Origin: Candidatus Zhuqueibacterota bacterium
Lineage (GTDB): Bacteria > Zhuqueibacterota > Zhuqueibacteria > Residuimicrobiales > Krinioviventaceae
Direction of reading: 5' to 3'
DNA: 47,516 bases
Assembly: GCA_016929295.1 (NCBI GenBank)
Contig: JAFGJB010000365.1
Location: forward strand, 1-47,516
Both the position numbers and the translations under genes were made by a program. The stretch's first letter is position 1. Each line of letters starts with the position of its first letter. Below are positions 9,439 through 18,414 of the stretch, in pieces. The notes beneath the pieces were generated by a model. That model worked only from the letters and a program-made list of their open reading frames with translations. It was not told where the DNA came from and did no database searches.

Positions 9439-10766
9439 TGGACAAGTTACAAAGTATCTTCAAGATACCCGAGCTCAAAAGGAAGATTTTATTCACATTT
9501 CTCATCCTGATTGTCTACCGCATTGGAGGGCATGTTCCGGTCCCCGGCGTGAACGCCCAGGCTTTGGTCGAGTATTTTCGACAAGCACAGCAAGGTTTGC
9601 TTGGTTTGTACGACCTCTTCGCCGGCGGCGCCTTTAGTCGCGCCACCATATTTGCCCTTGGCATCATGCCGTATATTTCCGCGTCGATCATTCTGCAGCT
9701 ATTGGGCGCTGTGCTTCCCTACTTTCAAAAATTGCAGCGGGAAGGCGAACAGGGTCGCAAAAAAATAACTCAATACACTCGCTACGGCACGGTGGCCATC
9801 TCCGCCATGCAAGCCGTGGGTGTGAGCATATTTCTCGAACGGATTGGCGCCAGCTCAACCGGGCAGCTGGTCGTGCCGAATCCCGGCATGGGTTTCCGAC
9901 TCATGACTCTGCTGACGCTGACGGCGGGCACTGTCTTGATCATGTGGCTTGGAGAGATGATCACAGAAAAGGGCATCGGCAACGGCATCTCGTTGATCAT
10001 TTTTATCGGCATCATCGCGCGTTTTCCGAACTCGATTCTCGAAGAGGTGCAACAGGTTGGCGCCGGCAACCGAACCTTGCTGACAGAGATTTTATTATTG
10101 GCGGTGTTCGTCATCACCGTTGCGGGAACAGTGTTGTTGACGCAAGGCACGCGAAAAATACCCGTACAATACGCAAAGCGGGTGGTCGGTCGCAAGGTCT
10201 ATGGCGGTCAGAGCACACATATTCCATTGCGCGTCAATACAGCGGGCGTCATGCCAATCATCTTTGCCCAGTCGATTTTGTTCGTACCGCAGACTATAGC
10301 GCAATTCTTTCCAAACAGCGAGTTCATGGCTTCGGTCAATCGGATGTTTGACTATACCTCATGGGTTTACTGGCTCATCTATTCGCTGATGATCGTTTTC
10401 TTCACCTATTTCTATACGGCTATCGCCTTCAATCCGACGGATGTCGCCGATAACATGAAGAAGCAGGGCGGATTCATTCCCGGCGTTCGCCCTGGTAAAA
10501 AGACGGCCGAGTTCATTGACAATATATTGACGCGAATCACCTTGCCGGGATCGATTTTTCTCGCGATCATTGCCATTTTGCCCTATATTGTCAGTCGGTT
10601 CACAAATGTCTCCATGGGATTTTCCAGCTTTTTTGGCGGAACGTCCCTGCTGATCGTTGTGGGCGTGGCTCTGGATACATTGCAGCAGGTTGAGTCGCAT
10701 CTGCTCATGCGTCATTATGACGGTTTTTTGAAAAGCGGCAAAATACGCGGTCGCAAGAGATTTTAG
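9435..10766 (+). CDS. secY: Protein translocase subunit SecY
   Basis: The 443-residue integral membrane protein is the pore subunit of the Sec translocon. It begins with a cytosolic helix, and about ten hydrophobic segments follow. Conserved stretches include RIGGHVPVPGVN, FSRATIFALGIMPYISASII, GNGISLIIFIGI and the cytosolic loop RKIPVQYAKR that binds SecA or the ribosome. Two adjacent ATG codons (9435 and 9438) are possible starts. SecE and SecG are not in this window. Confidence 0.98.
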   Translation: MMDKLQSIFKIPELKRKILFTFLILIVYRIGGHVPVPGVNAQALVEYFRQAQQGLLGLYDLFAGGAFSRATIFALGIMPYISASIILQLLGAVLPYFQKLQREGEQGRKKITQYTRYGTVAISAMQAVGVSIFLERIGASSTGQLVVPNPGMGFRLMTLLTLTAGTVLIMWLGEMITEKGIGNGISLIIFIGIIARFPNSILEEVQQVGAGNRTLLTEILLLAVFVITVAGTVLLTQGTRKIPVQYAKRVVGRKVYGGQSTHIPLRVNTAGVMPIIFAQSILFVPQTIAQFFPNSEFMASVNRMFDYTSWVYWLIYSLMIVFFTYFYTAIAFNPTDVADNMKKQGGFIPGVRPGKKTAEFIDNILTRITLPGSIFLAIIAILPYIVSRFTNVSMGFSSFFGGTSLLIVVGVALDTLQQVESHLLMRHYDGFLKSGKIRGRKRF

Positions 10767-10780
10767 AGAGGGAGCGTGAG

Positions 10781-11428
10781 ATGAGGCTTATATTCCTGGG
10801 CGCCCCTGGAACCGGCAAAGGAACGCAAGCGTCTGTTTTGGCGGAAAAATATCATATCCCGCAGATATCCACCGGCGATATCCTGAGAAAAGCGGTCGCC
10901 GATGGCACCGAGCTGGGCGTCAAAGCCAAAACCATCATGGAGTCCGGCGGATTGGTTTCTGATGATATCATCATCGGCCTCATCGACCAGCGCCTGGCAC
11001 AAGATGATTGCAAAGCAGGCTATATCCTGGATGGTTTTCCACGGACAATAAAACAGGCCGAAGATTTGGATGAAATGTTAGCCACGTCCGGAATTGATGC
11101 TGTGATTTATTTTGATGTTGCTGAAGGCGAGATCGTCAAGCGTTTGACGAGTCGACGAACCTGCACGCGGTGCGGCTACAATCACAATATGATTTACGAT
11201 CCACCTGTTGCCGGCGACAGATGTGCCAAGTGCGGTGCACCGGTCATTCAGCGCGATGATGATAAGGAACAGACGGTGCGCAACAGATTGGCGGTTTATG
11301 CGGAAAAGACAGCACCTCTGATAGAGTATTACAAGCGGCAGAGAAAGTTGTATACCGTCGATGGCGCACAGGAGGTGGAGAAGGTTCGTCAGGACATAAT
11401 TGACCTGTACGAAAAATTATCTGTTTGA
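10781..11428 (+). CDS. adk: Adenylate kinase, zinc LID form
   Basis: The 215-residue enzyme catalyses ATP + AMP = 2 ADP. The P-loop GAPGTGKGTQ is at residues 7-16, and the AMP-site DGFPRT follows near 84-89. The long LID domain carries four cysteines (C128, C131, C148, C151) forming a zinc site, as in Gram-positive and FCB enzymes. It follows secY by 14 bp and precedes map by 3 bp, the classic spc-end order. Confidence 0.98.
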   Translation: MRLIFLGAPGTGKGTQASVLAEKYHIPQISTGDILRKAVADGTELGVKAKTIMESGGLVSDDIIIGLIDQRLAQDDCKAGYILDGFPRTIKQAEDLDEMLATSGIDAVIYFDVAEGEIVKRLTSRRTCTRCGYNHNMIYDPPVAGDRCAKCGAPVIQRDDDKEQTVRNRLAVYAEKTAPLIEYYKRQRKLYTVDGAQEVEKVRQDIIDLYEKLSV

Positions 11429-11431
11429 GAG

Positions 11432-12181
11432 ATGATCAATATCCGGAATGAACGAGAGATAGAGCTGCTTCGAAAAAGTGCTCAGATTGTGGTCGAGGCT
11501 TTAAATTTGATCGAAACCAGAATTCAGCCGGGAGTTCGGACCGGTGATCTTGATCTTGAGATTGCGGATTTCATACGGTCACGACATGGCCGCCCGGCTT
11601 TCAAGGGTTTTCACGGTTATCCGGCAAACAGCTGCATCTCCGTGGATGAGCAGGTTGTGCACGGCATTCCCGGCAATCGGCGCTTGAAAGAGGGCGAGAT
11701 CGTCAGCGTCGATATTGGCGTTGAGTTGAATGGTTATTATGGCGATGCGGCAAAGACGTTCAAGGTCGGATGTGTGAGTGCTGAAAAAGAGAGACTCATG
11801 AAATGCACAAAAGAGTCACTCGATTTGGCAATGGAAGCGGCGGTCGCCGGCAATCATCTTTCCGATATCGGATATGCTGTGCAGAAACATGTTGAAACAG
11901 CTGGTTACTCGGTCGTACGCGATCTGGTGGGGCACGGTTTGGGTACAGAGATGCACGAGCCGCCGCAAATCCCAAATTACGGCCCGCCCGGAAAAGGCCC
12001 GCGGCTGAAACCCGGCATGGTTTTCGCTATCGAACCCATGGTGAATATGGGAAGTTATGAAGTGTTTACCGACGACGATCAATGGACGGTGGTGACGAAA
12101 GATGGCAAGCCATCCGCTCATTACGAACATGATATAGTGATCACGAATGGTAAACCGGATATATTAACAGCCGGATTATAG
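11432..12181 (+). CDS. map: Methionine aminopeptidase type I
   Basis: The 249-residue enzyme removes the initiator methionine from new proteins. The five metal ligands of the pita-bread fold are all present: D94, D105, H168, E201 and E232. There is no N-terminal zinc-finger extension, so it is the short type Ia form. It lies between adk and infA, spaced by 3 bp on each side. Confidence 0.98.
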   Translation: MINIRNEREIELLRKSAQIVVEALNLIETRIQPGVRTGDLDLEIADFIRSRHGRPAFKGFHGYPANSCISVDEQVVHGIPGNRRLKEGEIVSVDIGVELNGYYGDAAKTFKVGCVSAEKERLMKCTKESLDLAMEAAVAGNHLSDIGYAVQKHVETAGYSVVRDLVGHGLGTEMHEPPQIPNYGPPGKGPRLKPGMVFAIEPMVNMGSYEVFTDDDQWTVVTKDGKPSAHYEHDIVITNGKPDILTAGL

Positions 12182-12184
12182 AAT

Positions 12185-12403
12185 ATGGCAAAAGAAGATC
12201 CCATAAAAATTGACGGTACGATTCTCGAAACGCTTCCCAACGCGACATTTCGAGTTGAATTGGAAAATGGTCACAAGATCCTGGCGCACATTTCTGGCAA
12301 AATGAGAATGCATTTCATAAAAATATTGCCCGGAGACAAAGTGACCTGCGAGTTGTCACCGTATGATCTGACACGTGGTCGAATTACCTATCGATATAAA
12401 TGA
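12185..12403 (+). CDS. infA: Translation initiation factor IF-1
   Basis: The 72-residue protein is a single OB-fold with the IF-1 sequence pattern [20 protein letters not shown], the [16 protein letters not shown] loop and the C-terminal [17 protein letters not shown]-1 occupies the A site of the 30S subunit during initiation. Length and context are typical. Confidence 0.98.
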   Translation: MAKEDPIKIDGTILETLPNATFRVELENGHKILAHISGKMRMHFIKILPGDKVTCELSPYDLTRGRITYRYK

Positions 12404-12447
12404 GTTGGCGATAGGACTCTGAACAGGTTTGAAAAAGGACCAGAGCG

Positions 12448-12564
12448 ATGAAAGTAAAAGCGTCTGTTAAAAAACAATGCGAATATTGCAAAGTGATCCG
12501 ACGGAAAGGTCAAATTCGCATTATCTGTAGTCGAAATCCACGACATAAACAACGTCAGGGATGA
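12448..12564 (+). CDS. rpmJ: 50S ribosomal protein L36, zinc-binding form
   Basis: This gene encodes only 38 residues. It starts [20 protein letters not shown] and ends in RHKQRQG. The ligands C11, C14, C27 and H33 form the standard L36 zinc knuckle. AAGGA lies upstream of the ATG. Position between infA and rpsM is the canonical one. This completes the ribosomal set of the cluster. Confidence 0.96.
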   Translation: MKVKASVKKQCEYCKVIRRKGQIRIICSRNPRHKQRQG

Positions 12565-12584
12565 TCAAGTAAAAGGAGATTATT

Positions 12585-12968
12585 TTGGCTCGTATAGCTG
12601 GAGTTGATTTACCGAGAGAAAAAAGAATCGAAGTCGCCTTGACCTATATCACAGGTATTGGCCTGGCTTCTGCGCAAAAAATCCTGGCAAAGGCGGGCAT
12701 TGATCCGGACAAGCGCGTTCATGCCATGTCCGCCGAGGATGTTGCCCAAATACGCGATGAGATCACCGAACATTATAAAGTCGAGGGCGCCTTACGCAGT
12801 GAGGTGCAGATGAATATAAAGAGATTGATGGACATCGGCTGCTATCGTGGATTGCGCCATCGACGAAATATGCCGTGCCGCGGCCAGCGCACGCATACGA
12901 ACGCGCGAACCCGAAGAGGCAAAAGAAGCCTGGCGGTGAAAAAGAAGGCAATTGCTGGAAACAAATAG
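12585..12968 (+). CDS. rpsM: 30S ribosomal protein S13 (TTG start)
   Basis: The 127-residue protein begins [20 protein letters not shown] after a TTG start with AAAGGAGA upstream. It has the S13 C-terminus with [21 protein letters not shown]13 bridges the 30S head to the 50S subunit and contacts P-site tRNA. The basic tail is slightly lysine-extended. It opens the alpha section. Confidence 0.98.
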   Translation: MARIAGVDLPREKRIEVALTYITGIGLASAQKILAKAGIDPDKRVHAMSAEDVAQIRDEITEHYKVEGALRSEVQMNIKRLMDIGCYRGLRHRRNMPCRGQRTHTNARTRRGKRSLAVKKKAIAGNK

Positions 12969-12983
12969 AACACGAGGTGCTCG

Positions 12984-13376
12984 TTGAGTCCGAAAAAACG
13001 AACAAGAGTCACAAAGAAAAAAGACAAAGTTGAAGCCAATGGTGTCGCCCACATAAAGGTCACATTCAACAATACCAATATTACCCTGACAGATATTTAC
13101 GGCAATGTGATTTCATGGGCGACGGCGGGTCGAAGCGCATTCAAAGGATCACGAAAAAGTACTCCGTACGCGGCTCAGGTGGCGGCAGAACGAGCTGCGA
13201 GAGAGGCGATTGATCTGGGTCTGCAGCGCGTCGAAGTGATGGTCAAAGGTCCCGGTTCCGGTCGCGAAGCGGCGGTTCGTTCCTTGCAGGCTGCCGGTTT
13301 GGAAATTACGGCGATTAAAGATGTCACGCCCATCCCGCATAATGGCTGCCGTCCGCCAAAGCGACGTCGGGTATAA
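12984..13376 (+). CDS. rpsK: 30S ribosomal protein S11 (TTG start)
   Basis: The 130-residue protein has the S11 features [35 protein letters not shown] and the C-terminal [19 protein letters not shown]11 forms part of the platform lining the mRNA exit channel. The TTG start at 12984 follows GAGGTGCTCG and lies 15 bp after rpsM. Confidence 0.98.
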   Translation: MSPKKRTRVTKKKDKVEANGVAHIKVTFNNTNITLTDIYGNVISWATAGRSAFKGSRKSTPYAAQVAAERAAREAIDLGLQRVEVMVKGPGSGREAAVRSLQAAGLEITAIKDVTPIPHNGCRPPKRRRV

Positions 13377-13442
13377 TTTCAAAGACACTGCGAATGACAA
13401 AGATGCAACCATTTTTGTCCTGGCATTAGGAGGTAAAGTCAT

Positions 13443-14072
13443 ATGGCGAGGTATACCGGTGCTGATTGCGTATTGTGCCGTCGGGAAGGGATGAAGCTCT
13501 TTTTGAAAGGCACGAAATGCAGCACCAATAAATGTCCTTTTGAAAAAAAAGGATACGCTCCCGGTCAACATGGGCAGAAGCGACATTTCAAGCAGTCCGA
13601 ATACGCTGTACAACTTCGCGAAAAGCAGAAAGTGAAAAGGATGTATGGATTGCTGGAACGTCAATTTCGCATCTATTTTGAAAAGGCCGAGCGTGCCAAA
13701 GGTATCACGGGTGAAAATTTGCTCAAGTTTTTGGAATGTCGTCTGGACAATATCATTTATCGTCTTGGCATGGCGCCGTCTCGTTCAGCAGCGCGACAGT
13801 TTATCCGGCATCGCCATTTCATGGTGAATGGCAAGCTCGTCGATATTCCGTCGTACCAGATTCGTGCGGGCGACGAGATCCAGGTTGTTGAAAAGAGCCG
13901 ACAGATGGACGTCATCCATGATTCGATGAAGCGCGTGCGCGACGGCAAACTTGTCAGTTGGCTCTCTTTGGATAAAGCGCAGATGAAAGGCAGTATGCTG
14001 CAGATGCCCGTGCGAGCGGAAATCCCGACGAATGTGAATGAAAAACTCATCGTCGAGCTCTATTCCAAATGA
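13443..14072 (+). CDS. rpsD: 30S ribosomal protein S4, zinc-finger form
   Basis: The 209-residue protein nucleates 30S assembly. Its N-terminus carries four cysteines (C9-x2-C12 and C26-x4-C31), the zinc-bound S4 type. An S4 RNA-binding domain lies in the middle, with SRSAARQFIRHRHFMVNG. The long-spaced ribosome binding site AGGAGGT precedes the ATG. It sits between rpsK and rpoA. Confidence 0.98.
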   Translation: MARYTGADCVLCRREGMKLFLKGTKCSTNKCPFEKKGYAPGQHGQKRHFKQSEYAVQLREKQKVKRMYGLLERQFRIYFEKAERAKGITGENLLKFLECRLDNIIYRLGMAPSRSAARQFIRHRHFMVNGKLVDIPSYQIRAGDEIQVVEKSRQMDVIHDSMKRVRDGKLVSWLSLDKAQMKGSMLQMPVRAEIPTNVNEKLIVELYSK

Positions 14073-14123
14073 GCTGATGATCAATCAATGGGCCACTATT
14101 TTACCTAAAAATTGGAGAAATAA

Positions 14124-15110
14124 ATGGCTTTACCAAGTTTTCAGATGCCCGAAAGCATTGAACTGGATGAGGCAACATATACGCACACATTTGGCAAATT
14201 TATCGTCCAGCCCCTCGAGCGTGGCTTTGGCGATACCATCGGCAATGCACTCAGACGGGTGCTGCTGTCGTCCATCCCTGGAGCTGCCATCACCATGTTT
14301 CGCGTCGACGGCATTCTGCACGAGTTCAGCACTATTCCCGGCGTTCGCGAAGATGTATCGGAAATGGTTCTGAACCTGAAGCAAGTTCGGATCAAGACGC
14401 TTGAAAAAAAGCCGGACAGGGTCCTCATCGATTTGAAAGGCCCCAAAGAATTCAAGGCAAGTGATATTCAAAAAGGCTCAACAGAATTCGAAGTGTTGAA
14501 TCCGGATCTTTTGATCGCAACGCTGAATGAAGATGCGGAATTCCAGATAGAGCTGCGTCTCGGTCGCGGTCGCGGTTATGTGCCGGCAGATGAAAATAAA
14601 GTGTCTGACATGCCGATCGGCATGATTCCAATTGATGCGATCTTTACTCCGGTCACTCGAGTCACCTATCGCGTTGAAAATACGCGGGTCGGACAACGGA
14701 CCGACTATGAAAAGCTCATTCTTGAAATCACCACGGACGGAACCCTGACGCCCGATGATGCACTGAGTTATGCCGGAAAAATTCTACGGGATCATATTCA
14801 GATGTTCATCGGATTCGATGTGGAGACAGAAGAAGAAGAAGTGCCCGAAGTGGATGAAGAGGTGATTCGTATTCGGAAGCTGCTGCAAATGAGCGTTGAT
14901 GAACTTGAACTCTCGGTGCGATCACACAACTGTCTCACCGCCGCCAACATCACCACCATTGGCGATCTAGTTCGTCGCGATGAAAATGAAATGTTGAAAT
15001 TCAGAAATTTTGGCCGCAAGTCATTGACCGAATTGAACAAGATTCTCGATGAAAAAGGCCTGCACTTTGGCATGGATATCGAAAAGTATATGAAAAAGAA
15101 AGACGATTGA
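14124..15110 (+). CDS. rpoA: RNA polymerase alpha subunit
   Basis: The 328-residue protein has the N-terminal dimerisation domain, with LERGFGDTIGNALRRVLLSS near residues 31-50 and RGRGYVPADE. An acidic linker of about 20 residues (rich in glutamate, near 233-248) leads to the C-terminal domain with SVRSHNCLTAANI and RNFGRKSLTELN. The C-terminal domain contacts UP elements and activators. It lies in the normal place before rplQ. Confidence 0.98.
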   Translation: MALPSFQMPESIELDEATYTHTFGKFIVQPLERGFGDTIGNALRRVLLSSIPGAAITMFRVDGILHEFSTIPGVREDVSEMVLNLKQVRIKTLEKKPDRVLIDLKGPKEFKASDIQKGSTEFEVLNPDLLIATLNEDAEFQIELRLGRGRGYVPADENKVSDMPIGMIPIDAIFTPVTRVTYRVENTRVGQRTDYEKLILEITTDGTLTPDDALSYAGKILRDHIQMFIGFDVETEEEEVPEVDEEVIRIRKLLQMSVDELELSVRSHNCLTAANITTIGDLVRRDENEMLKFRNFGRKSLTELNKILDEKGLHFGMDIEKYMKKKDD

Positions 15111-15143
15111 GGTCATCGCCGTCTTTGATGAAGGAAGAGTTTG

Positions 15144-15602
15144 ATGAGACACTTGAAAGCAGGAAGAAAATTAGGCAGAACAGCGAGTCACCGCAAAGCC
15201 ACCCTGGCCAATATTGCCGCCTCACTCATTGAGCACAAAAGCATCATCACCACGACGCTGAAAGCAAAGGAGGCTCGGGGAGTTGTGGAACGCCTGATAA
15301 CATTTGCCAAACGCGGCGAGCTGGCGGACCGTCGCCAGGTCTTGCGCACGCTGCAGAATAAAAAACTGGTGAAAGAGCTATTCGACGATATTGCGCCGAA
15401 ATATGAAAATCGACCCGGAGGCTACACAAGAGTCGTCAAAATCGGCAACCGCAAAGGCGATAATGCGCCGATGGCTGTTTTCGAGCTCGTCGGCTACGAA
15501 GGCGCCCAAGCCGCAAAAATTGAAAAGGCTCGTCAAAAGCGCGAAAAGAAAGAAAAAGCGAGCCGCGAAGCAGCTGAAAAAAAAGAAAGTGACGCAGAAT
15601 AA
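15144..15602 (+). CDS. rplQ: 50S ribosomal protein L17
   Basis: The product starts MRHLKAGRKLGRTASHRKA at ATG 15144, with AAGGAAGAG upstream. A TTG one codon earlier is less likely. The 152-residue protein has the L17 core to about residue 118, including NRKGDNAPMAVFELV. A highly charged lysine- and glutamate-rich tail of about 35 residues follows, longer than in E. coli. It closes the superoperon and a terminator lies 27 bp downstream. Confidence 0.97.
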   Translation: MRHLKAGRKLGRTASHRKATLANIAASLIEHKSIITTTLKAKEARGVVERLITFAKRGELADRRQVLRTLQNKKLVKELFDDIAPKYENRPGGYTRVVKIGNRKGDNAPMAVFELVGYEGAQAAKIEKARQKREKKEKASREAAEKKESDAE

Positions 15603-15628
15603 CACTTGCTTTACTTCATGGACATGAG

Positions 15629-15655
15629 AGGGCAGTCATCTTGATTGCCCTTTTT
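15629..15655 (+). terminator. Intrinsic terminator of the ribosomal superoperon
   Basis: An AGGGCA stem at 15629-15634 pairs with TGCCCT at 15646-15651, extended by one G-T pair, and is followed by a run of five T. It lies just after rplQ and before an unrelated gene with its own candidate promoter. It therefore marks the end of the ribosomal transcript. Confidence 0.75.
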
Positions 15656-15681
15656 CATTGCAAGACTCACGCTTTAAAAAG

Positions 15682-15710
15682 TTGAAATTTCACCACAATT
15701 TACTTAATTT
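15682..15710 (+). promoter_or_regulatory. Candidate sigma-70-like promoter for the jelly-roll/barrel genes
   Basis: TTGAAA at 15682-15687 and TAATTT at 15705-15710 are separated by 17 bp in an AT-rich stretch just after the terminator. The gene start is about 94 bp downstream. The hexamers are near-consensus, but no transcript evidence is available. Confidence 0.45.
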
Positions 15711-15803
15711 GCTGCGAAAACCAGATCGTCATGGAACCATAGCGGCGGATTGAAGTAAAAGGTTAATGCATACTGTTGATCACGAGTTGCTGCAGGATAT
15801 TTT

Positions 15804-17033
15804 ATGAAAAAAATTCTCGCCCTGATAGTAATAATCATATCTTTTTTCCGATGCACAAATAACAAACCTCTTCCCAACGGCTATGAGCTTTTGGATCTCG
15901 ACAATCAATCCGAACTGGCGCCGCCGATCACCCTGCGACCGACGCACGTCGGATGCTATTGGTCTTGCCAGCCTGCTGGCGATAAATCGACTTTGTTGCT
16001 CGGCTCTGGAAAAGATGCGCAGTCCTTTGTGGTATTTCAATGTCGAAATTTGAACAAAGTTGATTCGGCTGCCACTGTTGTTTCAGCAAAATTGGCCATG
16101 CGCTCAAGCTTTCATGTGGGTGAAGAAAGTGCTTTGACCGTGACGGCGCACCAGGTGATAGACGAGTGGGATGAATCCACTGTACTCTGGCAAGATATTG
16201 AAGATTCCTACATCGTTGAACCAGTGGAAACATTCGAATTCACTCCGCGCGACACCACCTGGCAGATCATACCCATTGCGAATGTGGCGTTCATAGAAGA
16301 ATGGATACAAGACTCTTACAGGAGCACCACTGAAATCTATGGATTGCTGTTGAAATTTGATCGCGCCCGTGGCGGAGCCGTTTTCTATTCATCCGAAGCG
16401 ACAGTTTATACACCCTATGTAGAGATCGTGACGCAACGCGAGCAAGTTGGTCTCGATACAACCTATGCCTATTTTTCTCATGACGCCAGCCTCGTTCAAA
16501 ACCAAACGAATTCGCCGGCGGAGACATTGGAAAGAGATCCGGCGACTCTCAGAGTCGGAAACGGGACCGGCTATAAAAGTCTGTTGCAGTTTGATCTGTC
16601 GCAGATACCTCGCGAGGCGACAATTCATCAGGCGCTGCTGACTTTGGCGATAGATCAAGCGGAAATTTATATGCCTGGAGAAAGCTTTGGTGAGACCTTT
16701 TCAGTCGCAGCGCATGCCGTTGCAGCTGATTCGCTATGGGAGCCGACAGCTATCAAAATTGATTCCTCGCGGTCAGCTGCGGTGGATGTGGCGGCAGGTG
16801 GATCTGAGGCATTCGCTTTTGACAGCAAAAGCCCGGTGCAAAATATGTCGCGCATCGTTCAACGCTGGGTGTCGGAGATCACCCCCAACTATGGCATGCT
16901 GATCTATCCATATAATCAAAATTCGGATTTCCAGGAAATGGCATTTATGTCGGGTGTGACCGATACGAGCAGTGCGCCCACTCTCAAGATAACCTACTCC
17001 TTGCTGCCGGCGCATCGTTTCGCGCATCCATAA
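15804..17033 (+). CDS. Exported protein with two DNRLRE-like jelly-roll units
   Basis: This 409-residue protein starts with a hydrophobic signal segment and a cysteine at 17. The residue before the cysteine is arginine, so lipidation is doubtful. The rest shows an internal duplication. Residues about 50-215 and 235-400 both follow the pattern of the DNRLRE/TGF-propeptide-like jelly roll found in surface proteins. Each has a strand rich in alternating hydrophobics, a segment such as AHQVIDEWDESTVLW or AAHAVAADSLWEPTA, and a C-terminal strand ending in TLKITY or YVEIVT. Function is unknown; a surface or cell-envelope role is inferred. It lies 28 bp before the barrel gene, probably in one operon. 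Confidence 0.75.
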   Translation: MKKILALIVIIISFFRCTNNKPLPNGYELLDLDNQSELAPPITLRPTHVGCYWSCQPAGDKSTLLLGSGKDAQSFVVFQCRNLNKVDSAATVVSAKLAMRSSFHVGEESALTVTAHQVIDEWDESTVLWQDIEDSYIVEPVETFEFTPRDTTWQIIPIANVAFIEEWIQDSYRSTTEIYGLLLKFDRARGGAVFYSSEATVYTPYVEIVTQREQVGLDTTYAYFSHDASLVQNQTNSPAETLERDPATLRVGNGTGYKSLLQFDLSQIPREATIHQALLTLAIDQAEIYMPGESFGETFSVAAHAVAADSLWEPTAIKIDSSRSAAVDVAAGGSEAFAFDSKSPVQNMSRIVQRWVSEITPNYGMLIYPYNQNSDFQEMAFMSGVTDTSSAPTLKITYSLLPAHRFAHP

Positions 17034-17061
17034 TTTTCTGTATCAATCGGACCGGTTTTAA

Positions 17062-18255
17062 ATGAAAAAATTTACTCTTCTCTTCCTGTTTGCCACAGCC
17101 CTCAGTCCATTTGCTGTTGCGGATTCATTTTATTCTGCCTATGGCTTGGGAATTCCACAGTATTACGTCTCCGCTCGCTCCGCCGGCATGGGAGGCGCCG
17201 GCATCGGCGTCGGTCAGCATCTGGTGATTAACGCGATGAATCCTGCGGCCATACCATTGCAAGGCTTCACCATGATAGCAGCAAGTTTTCAAGGTGAAAT
17301 GGTGGACAATACGGTGAGCGGTTCTACGGTGACAACTCGCCAGGGAAATGCGAGCGGTTTTCAGTTTGCCATTCCCATGTACAAGAGCAGGATATCGCTG
17401 CTGGCATCACTCAAGCCGCTCGTCAGATCTCAACTGACCGTTGATTTTTCGAGTGAAAGCCAGGATTTTACTCTGCTCAGGACAGTGCGTTCGAGCGGCG
17501 GCATCTCGGCGGCATCCATTGGATTGAACTATGCCGTTCTTTCAGCTTTAACCATCGGAGGATTATTTAATTTCAATTTTGGCGCCTACAATGAAATCTG
17601 GAGCACTGACTTTGATAATGACACCTACATAAGCACAAAAGATGATATAACGAGCCATCTGTGGGGAACGGGCGTCGAGTTTGGCATTCTCTTCAAACCG
17701 CTCAGCTTTTTATCGATCGGTGGCATGGTCAAGTTGTCCTCCCAACTGGCAATCGAGACGACGACGATCGCGGCGAGTGGCGTCAATCTGACACCCATTG
17801 AACAGACCGCCAGCTATCCGCTGGCCTTTGGCGGCGGAGCGGCCATAGATATCAGCAAATTTACGATGGCGACTGATTTTTATATGCAGCGCTGGGAAGA
17901 TTATAGGGTAGATGATCAAAAGGTTTCCACTCTGACAAACTATATCCGATTTGGCGGCGGCATCGAATTCATCGGGAGCAAAGACCAGCTCGCGACATAC
18001 TATAAACGGGTGGCATTTCGCCTGGGCGTCGCTTATGCGCAGCTGCCTTTTGTTGATACAAACGGTGACGCGGCCACGGAATTGTTCTTCACCGGCGGCA
18101 TCGGTTTGCCCTTCAATAAAGACGCCGGTCGAATCGATCTCGCTCTTGAGTTTGGTGAGCGCAGCAGCACCAGTGCCTATCCCTATTCTGAAAACCTCGT
18201 CAGGCTGACAGCGAGCGTCACTATGGCTGAGAAATGGTTTCAGCGCTTGTACTAG
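17062..18255 (+). CDS. Outer-membrane beta-barrel protein, FadL/PorV-like
   Basis: The 397-residue product has a signal peptide ending near residue 20 (FAVA-DSF). It then has the motif SARSAGMGGAGIGVG followed by MNPAAIP, which is typical of FadL/OMPP1 and PorV/PorQ-type barrels in FCB bacteria. The remainder alternates hydrophobic and polar residues, with many aromatic strand ends, as expected for a large barrel. The substrate cannot be told. PorV-type proteins serve the type IX secretion system, which would suit the sorting-domain protein at 30048-31541. That link is an inference. Confidence 0.75.
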   Translation: MKKFTLLFLFATALSPFAVADSFYSAYGLGIPQYYVSARSAGMGGAGIGVGQHLVINAMNPAAIPLQGFTMIAASFQGEMVDNTVSGSTVTTRQGNASGFQFAIPMYKSRISLLASLKPLVRSQLTVDFSSESQDFTLLRTVRSSGGISAASIGLNYAVLSALTIGGLFNFNFGAYNEIWSTDFDNDTYISTKDDITSHLWGTGVEFGILFKPLSFLSIGGMVKLSSQLAIETTTIAASGVNLTPIEQTASYPLAFGGGAAIDISKFTMATDFYMQRWEDYRVDDQKVSTLTNYIRFGGGIEFIGSKDQLATYYKRVAFRLGVAYAQLPFVDTNGDAATELFFTGGIGLPFNKDAGRIDLALEFGERSSTSAYPYSENLVRLTASVTMAEKWFQRLY

Positions 18256-18274
18256 TCTGCCGGCCAAAAAAGTC

Positions 18275-18303
18275 TTGCATTTTAGTCCGTTTTTAGGTAA
18301 AAT
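18275..18303 (+). promoter_or_regulatory. Candidate sigma-70-like promoter for the TPR lipoprotein
   Basis: TTGCAT at 18275-18280 and TAAAAT at 18298-18303 are separated by exactly 17 bp and lie in the gap between the barrel gene and the TPR gene. The transcript would have an untranslated leader of about 100 bases before the GTG start. The assignment is based on pattern only. Confidence 0.45.
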
Positions 18304-18414
18304 TAAAATATCTTTTTTGACGCATTTACAGACTCACCCTTGTCTTGTCCTGTAAGTAACGATACAAAACCTGGCAAATTGCAATATTTAAAAGTTCTGA
18401 TAAGGAGGATTAGA

